From positions 1,488,001 through 1,552,000 of the forward strand of contig CP099428.1 of the NCBI GenBank assembly GCA_024114885.1: a DNA stretch of 64,000 nt. Reading direction: 5' to 3'. The notes beneath the pieces were generated by a model. That model had not been told where the DNA came from. It saw only the letters and a program-made list of their open reading frames with translations, and ran no database searches. Positions within the stretch are counted from its first letter, which is position 1; the number at the start of each line of letters is the position of its first letter. The position numbers and the translations under genes are program-made. Of the stretch, positions 44,391 to 56,800 are shown in pieces. The DNA comes from Septoria linicola. Its lineage: Eukaryota > Ascomycota > Dothideomycetes > Mycosphaerellales > Mycosphaerellaceae.

Positions 44391-44951
44391 ATTCTAATTC
44401 TTCTCTTTTCGAGAATAGTAATCTATAGAGGCTTATAGCTCTCTAACGTAACGTAGGTACGGCGCTACTAGAGCTCGTAATAGGCGAAATAGATAATTAA
44501 AATAATCTTATAAAGACTAATAAGTTTTAGGAGTAGGAGTCTACTAGTATAACTAAAGATAGTACGTACGTAGAGCGTATATAGCTTAAAGCTAAGAATT
44601 AGGAGCTATATTATCGCTTAAAGATACGCGCTCTATAATAAAAGAATAATTAGCTCTTTATAGAGTTAGAATCTCTATTCTTAGTTACTTCTAGTACTCT
44701 CGATATTAGCGATCTTAAAAACGACGCTACTACTAGTATTATAGATAGTATACTTTACGATAGCGTGTTATATATACGATATAAAGGTTCTAAAGTTAGA
44801 GAACCTTGTATTTTCTAGAGCGAGATAGTCTAAGAGGCGAGAGAGTTTATTTATAGCCTTAAAGTAATCTTTCTTAATAGTCTATAAGAGTTTATTATAG
44901 AGGATTCGAAGGTTCTATATAGTATTATATAGCTCGTAAGCGAGGTATAAG
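44391..44951 (+). mobile_element. Partial tandem internal copy A' (gag start) of the gypsy element
   Basis: Matches 37911-38472 in the same order, then diverges sharply at 44951. It makes an LTR-internal-LTR-partial internal tandem with element A. Confidence 0.8.
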
Positions 44952-45440
44952 TAAGAGGGACCTTAGGTCTATATTAAAAGTTAGTATATAATTAGTCTAA
45001 TTCTACTATCTATCTACGAACTACGCTATATAGTACTAACGCTAAGCCTAGCTAACTAAGCCTAGCTAGCTAAGCCTATAATAGTACTCCTCTCTTTTAG
45101 AGAAGAAGAGTAGCGATCTCGTCGTAATTAATTCTCGTTATATTTGTCTCGTATCTATACTTCTAGGTTATAGAGCCGGTACCTATATAGGTAGTCGATT
45201 ATATCGCTTAACGCTTACGAAAGAGGCCTATAATTACGCTATTAGAGAGTAATAGAGATATCTTAGGCGTCTCTACTATAATACTAGAAGTGTCTAGTAT
45301 AGTATCGTCGTCTACTACCTCTATAGCGTAGTCCTCTAATAGCTTACTCTTATCTATATAACGCTTCTTATTACCTAGTAGCTTAGTTAGAGTAGAGGGG
45401 TCCTTACGCTTAGGTAGTATATTATTAATATCTAGGATAC
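44952..45440 (-). pseudogene. C-terminal end of the interrupted long reading frame U
   Basis: When element B and one GATAC copy are removed, the minus-strand frame from 52.15 kb continues here without a shift ('..SILDINNILPKRKDPSTLT', '..YAIEVVDDDTILDTSS'). It becomes uninformative below about 45.1 kb, where the original end probably lies. The stops I met are TAG/TAA. Product not recognised. Confidence 0.6.
45436..45440. other. Target-site duplication (left), GATAC
   Basis: Directly flanks the LTR end at 45441 and matches 52149-52153 exactly. Confidence 0.85.
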
Positions 45441-45612
45441 TATAAAAGGGGTATATAGTAATATATAGAGCGCCCTCCTAATAATACTATTAGGATGTCG
45501 TAAGACTAATTCTTGCCTCCTTTCGGATATATACGCGTACTATAGTTATACTATGCGCTAAGCCTACGAGCCTAAGGCGTGTCTTAGCCTTTAACCTTAC
45601 CTAGCTCTTATA
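45441..45612 (-). repeat. 3' LTR of gypsy element B
   Basis: 172 bp, reverse complement of the A LTRs, TATAAAAG..CTCTTATA as read on the + strand. Confidence 0.85.
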
Positions 45613-45899
45613 ACTATCTCCTCTCCCTAAGGGAGCTACTCTTAGCGACACCCTTACTTAATAGGTTATATTCTAGGCTGCCTATTTAGTCTTTATAATA
45701 TACTTTATATATTCCGCGCTTGTCGCGTCTCTAACGCGTTATACCTATAGACCTTTAGCGTATTACGTAAATACGCGCTACGAAGTAAAGAGTTACTATA
45801 CATGTTTGCGTTTACGTAGTAACATAATCTCTATTATAGCGACTACGTCGCTAGGCTCGAGCATATTCTTTAAAAACTCTTCTAACTCTCTCTTAGACT

Positions 45900-46813
45900 T
45901 TCTTTCTACGTATATAATATTTTCTATGTCCTTAGTAAGCTAGTGTCTCTATACGATTACCGTACTACTAACGTAAGTACAATACTACCGAAACGTACTA
46001 GAGTCGTAGTCCTAAACCGCCTACTCTATACCGTCGATAATATTAGAGGCTATAAAGATATCGAGATCTGCCTCCGCTATATTAAGTATATCTACGATAG
46101 TGCGGATCTTCGAATACTCCTTAACTACGCTTTACCTACTAACGGACTACGTATAGACGACGAGCCTACGTGCGATAGGGTAATAAAGCCTAGTTAGAAG
46201 GTTAAGTACTAGCGCTATAAGCGCTAGTATCACGCCTATAAGAGGATTACTAATAGAAACCTTAAGTAGTAGGCGCGCCGCGTACTATACTACCGTAAGT
46301 AGCTAGAGACCCTCTCTAAGAGCGTACGTAAAGAGTAGGCAAAGCGCCGCCTAAAGGCCCTCTATACTTCTATTAAGACTACTAAGAGGGTCTTTACTAG
46401 TAATAAGGGCAAAGCTATTAGCGGCTAGGATACGCTACGTAAGGCGAGCGTACTCGGCTCGCTACTAGCTAGCGCGATATCCGTCGCTAGTCTAGTAGAG
46501 ACCTAGCGCTAGTCTAACTTTATAGTAGCTATGTTTGAGCTATAGTACGAGGTATACCTACTTTTCCTATACGATCCTCGTACGATACTAATACTCTTCG
46601 TAGACTAACTATATAGTAGGCGCCTCCGGCGACGCCCTAGACGCTACTATAGAGGCGGCCTACCTCGAGGGTAGTAACTAGGAGGAGAGTAAGCTATTAG
46701 AGGATATAGTATCTAACGAGGAGGTAGACGAGGTAGACGAGGACGAGGACGCGGAGAGCGTCGACGGCGGTAGAAACGCTAGCGACGACGCGCTCTCTAT
46801 AGATAATAAATAA
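45900..46813 (+). pseudogene. Antisense accessory reading frame inside gypsy B
   Basis: Runs opposite to pol of element B, between the pol end and the 3' LTR. An open stretch at 45943-46197 ('LYDYRTTNVSTILPKRTR') continues through TAG stops with basic, helical content ('LETLSKSVRKE', 'AKRRLKALYTSIKTTKRVF'). After a frame change near 46600 comes an acidic tail ('EEVDEVDEDEDAESVDGG') and TAA at 46811-46813. The frame change sits beside a CTAAC..TATAG that looks like a branch point and acceptor, so an intron is likely. The matching region of element A (about 43010-43960, minus) has the same frame. I cannot name the family. Confidence 0.5.
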
Positions 46814-49800
46814 GCGTTTCGCTCGCTAACTATCTACGCCTCTTATACTCCGCTCGCGCCTATATAGGCTATAGTTAGATTCTTGCTTCTTACCTATAGG
46901 CACTATACGACCCGCTTAGCGGGCGTATATAAATAATATAGTTCACGCTTCTATATATCTTAAATACCTTAGTAATTTCCTTACTCTCTTAAATTTGAAG
47001 TTTGCCCCTAAATATAAGTTTAGCGCTTAGTACTTAGTATCGCTATATTAGTACCTTAGCGTATTAGTGCCCTAGCGTATTAGTACCTTAGCGTATTAGT
47101 GCCTTAGCGTTTCTGTCTTACTACGCGCCTACTTACGCGCTACGCTTCGAATACGTCTAGTACTATATAGCTACTAACATGTTCTTTAGGTTCCTACTAG
47201 TCGTACTCTTTAGGCTAGCCCTACTAGCGGATTAAGTACTAGCGTACGCCCTTCCTTACTCGAGTTCTAAGGATCTTCTTAACTTCCTATTTACCCTAGT
47301 AGTCCGCGAGTAGTATACTCTCTACCTACGTCTCGCTACCCTTCTAAGGTTCTAGAAGCGATATATAAAATACGTTATAGATAAGAGCGTCTAGTAGTAG
47401 AGCCAAGCGGTACGCCTACTTCCCTACTATGTTAATTACCTTAAAAGGCCTAGTAAACTTATCTACTAACTTCTTCGAAGGGACCTTTAATCGTAGGTTC
47501 TTTATCGATAGTAAGACTATATCGCCGACCTTATATTCCTTAGCCTAATACCTATTATTGAAGTACCTAGCCTACGCCTCGCTTACTTCTCGCTAGCGTT
47601 TACTTAGCGTCTTATAGTTCTTCTTTAATCTTTCTATAGCTTCCTTAGCGGCTAGTACCTCCTTTTTAGGAAGCACGCTCTAAGCTTCTTACCTACTCGT
47701 TACTAGCTCCGGATTGAAACTATATAGTGCTATAAATAGTAACATTTTCAATATCGTATACGTACTATTATTATATACGAACTCGGCTTATACTAATAGG
47801 TCTGCCTAGTTATCTTACTACTCTACGTAGTAGATACGTAGGTAAGTCTTAAGCGTCTAATTCGCTCTTTCGGTTTACTCGTCCGTTTACGGATAGAACG
47901 CTATACTTAGCTTACGCTTTATATACGCCTCGTAGTAGAAGTCAGACTAGAACTAACTCGTGAATATAGACCCTCTATCGCTAATAATGCCCGTAGGTAT
48001 ACTATAATGCCTAATTACTTCTAATATCAAGACTCCTACAAGGTTACTACTAGTATACCTCTTCGTAGTTAGTATAAAGATAACTATTTTCGTATATCGG
48101 TCGATAATAACTAGAATCGTATCGTATACGTATACTCCTCGCTTACTTAGTAGAAGGTCTATAATAAAATCCTAAGTTAATTCTTAGAACGGACGATCCG
48201 GTATAGGTAGCGTAGTTAGCTCGCTATATAGTCGATAGCGACGCGCTTTTACCTTTTAGTAACTCCTATAGGACTCTACGTATTATACGATATCCTTAGT
48301 TATCTCTAGCTACTAGTACTTCCTTCGTACTAGCGAGATAGTCTTGTCCTTACTAAAATAGCCTATAAGGGCATTATCGTAGTATATACGAATTACCTAC
48401 GTCCGTAAGGCGTAGTCCTTAGGTACGTATAGTAAATCGTCTACCTAGAGGTTTCTCTCTCTTACGGTATATTACTCGAACCGGCCGCTATTACTTATCG
48501 CTTACGAGTATACTACGCTTATACTTAGCTTAGCCTATACTAGCGCGCGAGTATATCTAAGGATCAAGTCTAAGACATTTACGTACGGCTCTTCGCCCTT
48601 AGTAATTATACCTACTACTCGTATAGGCGTTAAGAACTACTACTACAGGTTAGAGTTAGCACTTCTCTCTATTAAAGAATACTATTCCTTATAAGTCGTA
48701 TAGATACGAGCTACGAGCGGTCCGCCTACGTCTCTCGTACTCTGATCGTCCTATAGCTATAACTTAGTCTATAGGGTAGGTAGTAGGTTAGTTACCTCTA
48801 CTACCTCCTTAGCGTAATCGCTACGCCTCGACAGCGCGTCGGCTAGGTTTCGCTTACCTACCTAGTACGTTATAACGAAGTTAAATAGGGCTAGGAATAT
48901 AGCCTAATAGGCTTGCCTACTAGTTAACTTCTTTACACCTATAAACCTACGAAGGTTAGTATAGTCGACTAGTACGTCGATCGTATATAGAGCGCCTTCG
49001 AGGTACGGCCTCTACGCTTTAAAAGCCTTAACTACTATAAGAAGCTCCTTATCGTATACCTCGTAATTACACTCTATAGTAATTATCTTCCTAGATATAA
49101 ATATAATAGGGTACTATTTAGACCCGAAGAGTTAGCTAAGGATTATAGTAATTACGTAATTAGAGGCGTCGCTCTCGACTCGTAACCTAAGCGTAGGGTC
49201 AAAGTGCCTTAGTAGCGGTACTATAGAAAAACGCCTTTTTAACTTAGTAAACGCCTACTCCTCCTATACGGTCTACTTGAGTAGGCCCGGCTTCTTGCCT
49301 ACTACGGCGCCCTTAGATAACGCTATAAGAGGAGATACTACTCTAGAGTATTTAAAAATAAAACGCTAGTAGAAATTAGTAAACCTAAGGAAGGATTAAA
49401 CCTCTACGAGCGTTATAGGCGTTAGCTACGCCGCGATTACGTCTATCCTACGTAGATCTATCGTAACCCCTCTAGTAGTTACTACGAAGCCTAGGAAATC
49501 GACTTCCTTCTACTAGAATTTGTATTTCGCTCTTTAAGCGTAGAGTCCGAACTTCCGGAGACGCGTAAGCACGTTATATACGTCGCGTACGTAGTCCGCG
49601 CGGCTCTTACTATAGATAAGAATGTTATTAAGGTAGACTACGTAGCACGTATCGACTAAACCTACTAAAGCACGGTTAATATACGCCTAGAACGTAGCTA
49701 GAGCGTTAGTTAGGCTAAATAGTATTACCTTATACTAGAAGTAGCTATAGCGCGTACGGAACGTAGTCTTCTAGTAGTCGCTAGGCTTGACACGAATCCG

Positions 49801-51976
49801 ATAGTATATATCTATAAGGTCTAGAGTCGTAAACTATACGGCTCCTATAAGCCTATCTAGCGTTTCGCTAATTAGGGAAAGTAGGTACCTATTCTTAATA
49901 GTAATTTCGTTTAACCCTCGGTAGTCGATATATAGCCTTAGTTTACTATCTTTCTTTAGTACGAACAGGATAGGCGTACCTACCTCGCTAACGCTACGCT
50001 CGATCTAATCGTGCTCTAGGCCTATAGTAAGGTACTTCTTTAGTTCCTCTAGCTCCTTACCCGACTAGTAATATAGCGGCCTAAACAGTAGAACGGTGCC
50101 TAGACGTAGCTTAATCGTATACTCTACGCTATCTACTAGCTTACTCCTTATCTCTTCTATCGGGTTTAGGACGTCGGAGAACTATTAGAACTTAGGAGAA
50201 AGAGAGTTAATCTCTTCGCCTATCTTACTTATTACTACCGTATATATAGTTAGTATATACTTCAAGTCCTTAAAGAACTTATAGGCTTCCCTAACCTTAA
50301 CGTTTTTAAAAGTATCGCTATAGGTCTACTTATCTAAGCCGCTATCGACTCGTATACGATAAGCACGCCTCTATAGCCGACCTAAGATTATATTAGGAGT
50401 TAGTATATCGTAGGTATAAAAGATTACGCCTACTATACGCTCTACTCCTATAGAGTCTACGAGTCGCACGCGTATATAATATACGCTATAACAATACCCT
50501 AATTCCTTAGTAAATAAGGTAGCTAGGAGTAGGGCGGTATTAGTTCGAGCTATAATACCGTATTATAAGACAAAGGATCTTAATACTACGTTAATATTAG
50601 TAGTATTATTAAGGAGGAATTAGGCTAGCTTAAGCCTATCCTACGCCTCGACTACGCTCTCTAGGTAAGTCGTATTTACGACTTATATAGAGAGGTATAT
50701 ATCGCTACTAAGCTCGGTGTCTAGAGGTCGTAGTCCTTCTCTAATACCTTCTCTTTTTTTAGCGTCTCTATAGTAACCTTACGTACTAACAGCTTCTTAC
50801 TATCGTCTCGAGCGCTTCGATTAGAGTAGACAGAATTAGTACTAATATGCCTCTTCTACTTATAGCTATAGTATTCTAAATGCTTATAGCCTATAATAGA
50901 GCGAGTAGAACCTTTGTCGCTAGAGCGACGCGTGCTATTCCCTCCTAGACTATCGTCGCGTCTACGCGTAGGAGCGTTACTCCTTACGCGCTTACGCTTC
51001 GAGTACGTATCGCGCTCGCGGTCCCTATTACTCTAGCTTCCGCCCTAGTTATACCGTATAGGAATTACCCTATTAGCTTACTCTAGGCGCCTTACTAACG
51101 TAACCAAATTAGCGCGCTTACTAGGCACGGTATAATTCTTAATAATCTCTTATCGAAGCGCTAGCTTTAACTTTACGAGGAGCTAGCGTACTAGCTACGC
51201 TTTAGTATAGTCGCCTAGTTAGGACTCTAAGTAGCCTAGCTCTATAGCGAACTAGCGTACCCCTTAGCCTTTACCTTATTAGGCCTTCTTATACTCGACT
51301 ATTACGAGGATCGTACGATTCGCCTAATCCTCGATAACGTCGTAGATAAAGCGCTTAAACTTAGTCTAAGTATAGTCTAGAGGCATTACCTTAGAGTGTT
51401 CGTTGTACTAGGTCTCTTACGCCTCGCCTATAAGCTATATAATACTATATAGGACCTTCGAATCTTCTATACTAAACTCTTATAGACTATTAAGGAAGAT
51501 TACTTCGAGACTACGAATAAACTCCCTCGCCTCTCGGACTGTCTCGCCCTTAAAGATACGAGGTTCTCTAACTTTAAGACCTTTATATCGCGTATACGAT
51601 ACGCTATCGTAAAGTATACTACCTGTAACACTAGCGGTAGCGTCGTCTTTAGGATCGCTAATATCGAGAGTACTAGGAGTAACTAAGGATAGAGATTCTA
51701 ACTCCGTAAGGAGCCGATTATTCTCTCGTCGTAGAGCGCGTACCTCTAAGCGACGACGTAGTTCCTAGTTCTTAGCCTCAAGCTATATACGCTCTACCTA
51801 CGTACCGTCTTCGGTTATACTAGTAGACTCCTACTCCTAAACCTTGTTAGTATCTATAGGATTACCTTAATCGTCTACTTCGCCTATTATAAGCCCTAGC
51901 GGCGCCGTGCCTACGTTACGTCGAGGAGCTATAAGCCTCTATAGATTACTACCCTCGAAAGGAGAAGAATTAGAAT

Positions 51977-52148
51977 TATAAAAGAGGTATATAGTAATAT
52001 ATAGAGCGCTCTTCTAATAATACTATTAGGATATCGTAAGACTAATTCTTGTCTCCTTTCGGATATATACGCGTACTATAGTTATACTATACGCTAAGCC
52101 TACGAGCCTAAGGCGTGTCTTAGCCTTTAACCTTACCTAGCTCTTATA
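51977..52148 (-). repeat. 5' LTR of gypsy element B
   Basis: 172 bp; its outer end abuts GATAC at 52149. Confidence 0.85.
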
Positions 52149-52153
52149 GATAC
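52149..52153. other. Target-site duplication (right), GATAC
   Basis: Matches 45436-45440; together they mark the insertion of element B. Confidence 0.85.
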
Positions 52154-53444
52154 TTTATAGCGCTTCGATACGTTTTAATTATCTAATACGCTTTAACTAT
52201 ATCTTTATATCTCTTACCTATACTAGTCTAGGGATTTCCTCGTCGTCTAATATTACTACGTCTATAGCGCTAACCTTAGTAGTAGTAAAGTCTATACTAC
52301 TTACGCTAGTAGCCTTCTTATACTAGTAGATTACCTATAGCTAGATACCTATAGACTCGATAACTATATATAGAGATAGGTCGATATAAAGACGCGAGTC
52401 GTTACGCTAGTCTTCTAGTAGTATTTCGTACTAACGCTTAAGGCTAGCGAGAGAAAGACTAAGAGTATCTAGTAGAGAATAGTAACTATAGTTAAACTTT
52501 ATATTATTAAAGTTCGTTTTCTTTATTAGATAGTCTTTAGTAGAGCGAATAGCGTTCTAGCTAGCTATAAAGATTAGGTTATAAGTCTATAACTAGTAAG
52601 CTAGCGCTAGAGTCGAGATAGACTTATAGAGCTATCGTAGCTCGTAGTCGATATAAGCTAGTATACTAGCTAGATTAGGAGCTATTACCTAAGCGTATAG
52701 TAAGATAGCGCGTTTCTAGAGGCTCTACTTAGATAGGTTAATATAGTCGACGTTTCCTAAAAGATAATATTAGAACTTATTATTATAGCCTAGCGCTCTT
52801 ATAAAGTAGATACTAGAAATAGCGTTCTTATCTAGTATAGTACTAGAGTTTATATTCTAAAGTTTACTAAAGAAGATTAGGAAAAGGTCGCTTATAAGAA
52901 TAATACGTCTACTAGCGATAGCGAGTACTAGCTTACCCTATCTATCGTTTACTATATAGAGGCGTCTAAAGAGCCGTCGCGTCTCCTATACTATTACTTT
53001 ACTATCGAAGGTTAATAGCTAATAGTTATATAGCGTACTAGTAGTAATCTCGCTATTCTAAAGTATATATAGTAGCTTTCCTACTATCTAGTCGTCGAGG
53101 CGTACGTTTATAGGTAGAAGTACCTCTACTATAACTATACTAATCGTCTTAAATATTAGTACTACGTTACGATTATCGAGCTTCTTTATTAGATTAATAT
53201 CTAACTAATACTTCTACCTAGGATACTATACGCCTAGCTACTAAAGCTAGACGTCCTTTATATAATAAGCGACCTCCTTATAGGTATTAGCGGCTTACTT
53301 CGTTCTATAGGTCGTATATAGTAGGCTCTTAGTCGCCTCTAAAGTCGTGTCTATCTACTCTACTACTACTAGCTAGACCTTTATAGTAGTAGATATTAAT
53401 AGGCGCTATCTAGAAAAGTATAGTAGTTTGTTATTAGAGCTATC

Positions 53445-53815
53445 TAATTAAGCGCGCGTCTAGCTAAATAGGTTATTAACGAACTTATAGGTTAGCTTAC
53501 GTAATAGCTCGTCGTTAGAACTATCCGATTAAGCGCGCGCCTAGCTAAATAGGTTACTAACGAGCTTATAGGTTAGCTTATAGATTAGCTTACGCGATAG
53601 CTAATTATAGATTAGCTTATACGATAGCTCGTCGTCGGAACTGTTCGATTAAGCGCGCGCCTAGCTAAATAGGTTACTAACGAGCTTATAGGCTAGCTTA
53701 TAGGTTAGCTTACGCGCTAGCTAACTATCTAATTAAGCGTACGTCTAGCTAAATAGGTCGCTAACGAGCTTATAGATTAGCTTATAGGTTAGCTTACGTA
53801 ACGATACTAGTAGAG
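53445..53815 (-). repeat. In-frame tandem repeats within reading frame U
   Basis: Four copies of a unit centred on AAGCGCGCG (53450, 53531, 53651, 53735). Spacings are 81, 120 and 84 bp, all multiples of three. In the U frame each unit encodes variants of 'KLTYKLVSNLFS' plus an acidic 'DSSDDEL'-like segment. Confidence 0.75.
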
Positions 53816-56800
53816 TCTACGCCTTATAAAGTAACTAGCGCTTACTACGTCTCTCGGTTTCTCTATTAGAATCGCTAGTATATAGACGCGTACGCTTATA
53901 ACCTAGTCGAGGTAACTATAAATACTCCTTAGAGAGAACTCCTACTAGGATAGAGGCTATTACTAGTAGTATATCGATAGTATCTCGCTCGATATCTAAG
54001 AAGATTAGAAATTTAGACTAGAAAAGGTTAACTTAGCTAGTACGTCGAGTATACGTCTAGCCGAGATAGTTATAAAGTTAGGCTTATATAGATAGATATT
54101 ATATATTAGCGAGGTCTAGAGCGTTACTACGTAAGTCGCTACCTCTATTACGTACCTCTTACTCGTATAGTAAGGTACCTATATATAGAACTAGGCGTGT
54201 CTCGGCTAGTACTATATATAATAGCTCTATATTATACGTCCTTAAACGAGTTAGGCCGAAGTAGTTTACTACCTACTAGGTACTCTCGTCTACTAGTACG
54301 CGTACTAGGCGCGATTTAATTAAGCTAGCTACGTCTTCGCCTACGTCTATAGAGTAGAATATTAGTAACGGAATTAGACCTAGTAAGTAACCTATATCGT
54401 AGAGATTATACTCTAAGTCTAATAGGTATTTACTAGCTATAGCTATAGCTATCTCGGCGTTTAATATAGATTCTAAGAAAGTATTACTTGTCGCTTTAGC
54501 TATCTTCTATATAGAGCGGACATTTCTATAGATAGTAAGTATTACTTATATTATTATTATCTAGCTATAGTTAGTAGGTTAATAGAGGTTACCTATAGTA
54601 GTAGACTAGCGATTATTTCTCTAACTAAGATCGCTAGTTAGTTTATCGTTACCTAGCTTAGATATATTCGATTTAGGTATCGTAAATAAGGTATCGTCTA
54701 ATAAGGCGTTACCTAATATATCGTATATATCTCGTAACTCGATAGTCTATAGTAGGTCGGTAGAATATAGTTACTAACCTACTATAACGCGCGTCTTCTA
54801 CGACTTAGTAGTCTATAGTAGGTTAGTAGTCTATTATAGGTTATTAGTACTAAACTCCTCTCCTAGGTAGTCTTAAAGGTTATTAATAGCTCGTACTATA
54901 ATAGTTATAGGCGAATCGTAGACCTAGATAGTATCGGCTAGAACCTCTAGGTAACCGCGTCTAGCTATAGTAGTAAGAGACGCTACGTTTACTATAAAGT
55001 TTATAGGCTAATTTATATTACGAAGCTACGCGTCTACGATAGTAGACTCGTTACTATCTAGTCTATTCGTACTTAGTAAACATATATATAGTATAGGCGA
55101 TACGTCGTTAATAGCTAGCCTATCTTCTAAATTATATACCTTAAAGGACTAGACTATATCTATAGTCTATACTATTAAGCTATATTCTAGTAGTAAGTTT
55201 AGGATTTTAGCTACCTAGTTATAGAAGCTAGCTTACTATTTTAACTTATCCTCGTTAGTCTCGCTCTTAGCTAAGAATAATATATCGTTAATAGATATCT
55301 CCTAGAACGCTATTAAAATTCTATATCTCTATCCTAGTAGACGAGCTAGTACTATATCTAGGGTATAAGTAGTCTAGAAATTAAGTAGTGCCTAGAAATA
55401 CGTAGTATAGCTCGTATAGGAGATATATAGACCTATACGAGGTAGGACGTCGTCCTTTAGATATAGAAGAGTATTATCGCTAAATAGAGCTTTCTTACTA
55501 CTAGGTACTAAGTATTAGTCGCTCTAGCGTAGCGTCTCGTCTATATATTTGTCCGTCTATATATTTTCTCTACTAACTAGCTACTTCGTATCTCTATCGT
55601 AGGAAACTCTCTAAGGCTAGTAGAAAAACTTAGCTTAGAGCTATACTATTAAAGCCGTCTAGCGTACTAGCTACTCTAATAGCTTAGTAGCCTTATTTAT
55701 ATTCGTAAGCTAGTCTATAGGATCGTGCCTACTTATACGTCTCTATACCTACTTCGTATAGACTATCTACTACTACTTAGTAAGCGATTTAATCTATAAA
55801 GTATAGATATTAGTATTATACTATAGAAGAGCTATAGCGTCGAAGCTGTCTAAAAGGATCTTCTCTCTAGAATCGAGAAGTCTTAATTTATCTTCTTTAC
55901 TTAGTAGGATAGCTACGATAACTCTTAATACTAAATCTACTATCTCGAAGCTTATAACTAGATCGATAAAAGAGATTACTACTATAGGATCGAAGTAGTA
56001 GAGCTAGATAAAGTAGGATTTAAGAGTTATTCGATCCTTCGCGCGTCTTATTAGTAAGGCTTAGAATACTAAAAGAGCTACCTATAGTAGGTAGTTATAT
56101 ACTATCTACTATATAGGGTCTAGTATAAGATAGGCTTAGATATCCTAAATCGATAGTAGCTTAGTAACGTACCGCGTAGCGCCTATAGTAATACGAATAC
56201 GCTCGTCGATTATAAATAGTCTCGGCCTAAAGGTCTCGAATATATCTTCTAGAGTCGGTTCTTAATAATCGTCTCTATAGTAGCGTCTCTTAATTCGTAA
56301 GAAGTATCGCTCGCTAGACTATAAATTAGTAGATAGTAGCGCTAAGTTATCCTAGATTAGTAAGATATTAGCTAGGTATTATAACTAGGCGCTATCTAAA
56401 TATAGAAGCTAATAATCCTTCTTAACGTCTAAGATAGGTACTAGGTAGTAGAGGCCGTTTAGTAGCTTTAGAGGAATTAGTCTATCTAATATAGCTATAT
56501 ACTCGTCGTCTATTAACTACGTCTAGTACTCTAGTTCTATATTATATAGATAGTTAGCCTAAGGTACTAGGAAATATTTAGCTAATCTAGTAACCTCTAC
56601 TTAGCGCTCTTTAGAGTCTATAGGTAGGCGTAGCTACTTCTCGAAATCGCTAGTAGTATTATATAGACGTTCCTCGATCTAGCTCTTTTCTCCTATCCTC
56701 TTAGATTATACTAAGCGATATAGCTAGAAGTCCGCGTTCTACTCGCTTATCTTAAAATTATCTATATTATCGAGGATTAGGCTATTAAGTTCGCGTATAT

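Larger units (their letters stand above)
45441..52148 (-). mobile_element. Ty3/gypsy retrotransposon B, same family as A, inverted
   Basis: Element of 6708 bp on the minus strand, flanked by a perfect 5-bp duplication (GATAC). LTRs are 172 bp (51977-52148 and 45441-45612). Gag lies at about 51950-50800, RT at about 50000-49400 and integrase at about 48300-47700, as in A. It keeps more CpA/TpG than A and the neighbouring repeats, which suggests later insertion or fewer RIP rounds. A + strand (antisense) frame with a stretch of 84 intact codons (45943-46197) lies between pol and the 3' LTR. Confidence 0.9.

Noticed and set aside
53445..53815. Possible CRISPR-like array
   Set aside because: Spacings are multiples of three inside a reading frame in a eukaryotic repeat; these are coding tandem repeats, not spacers.
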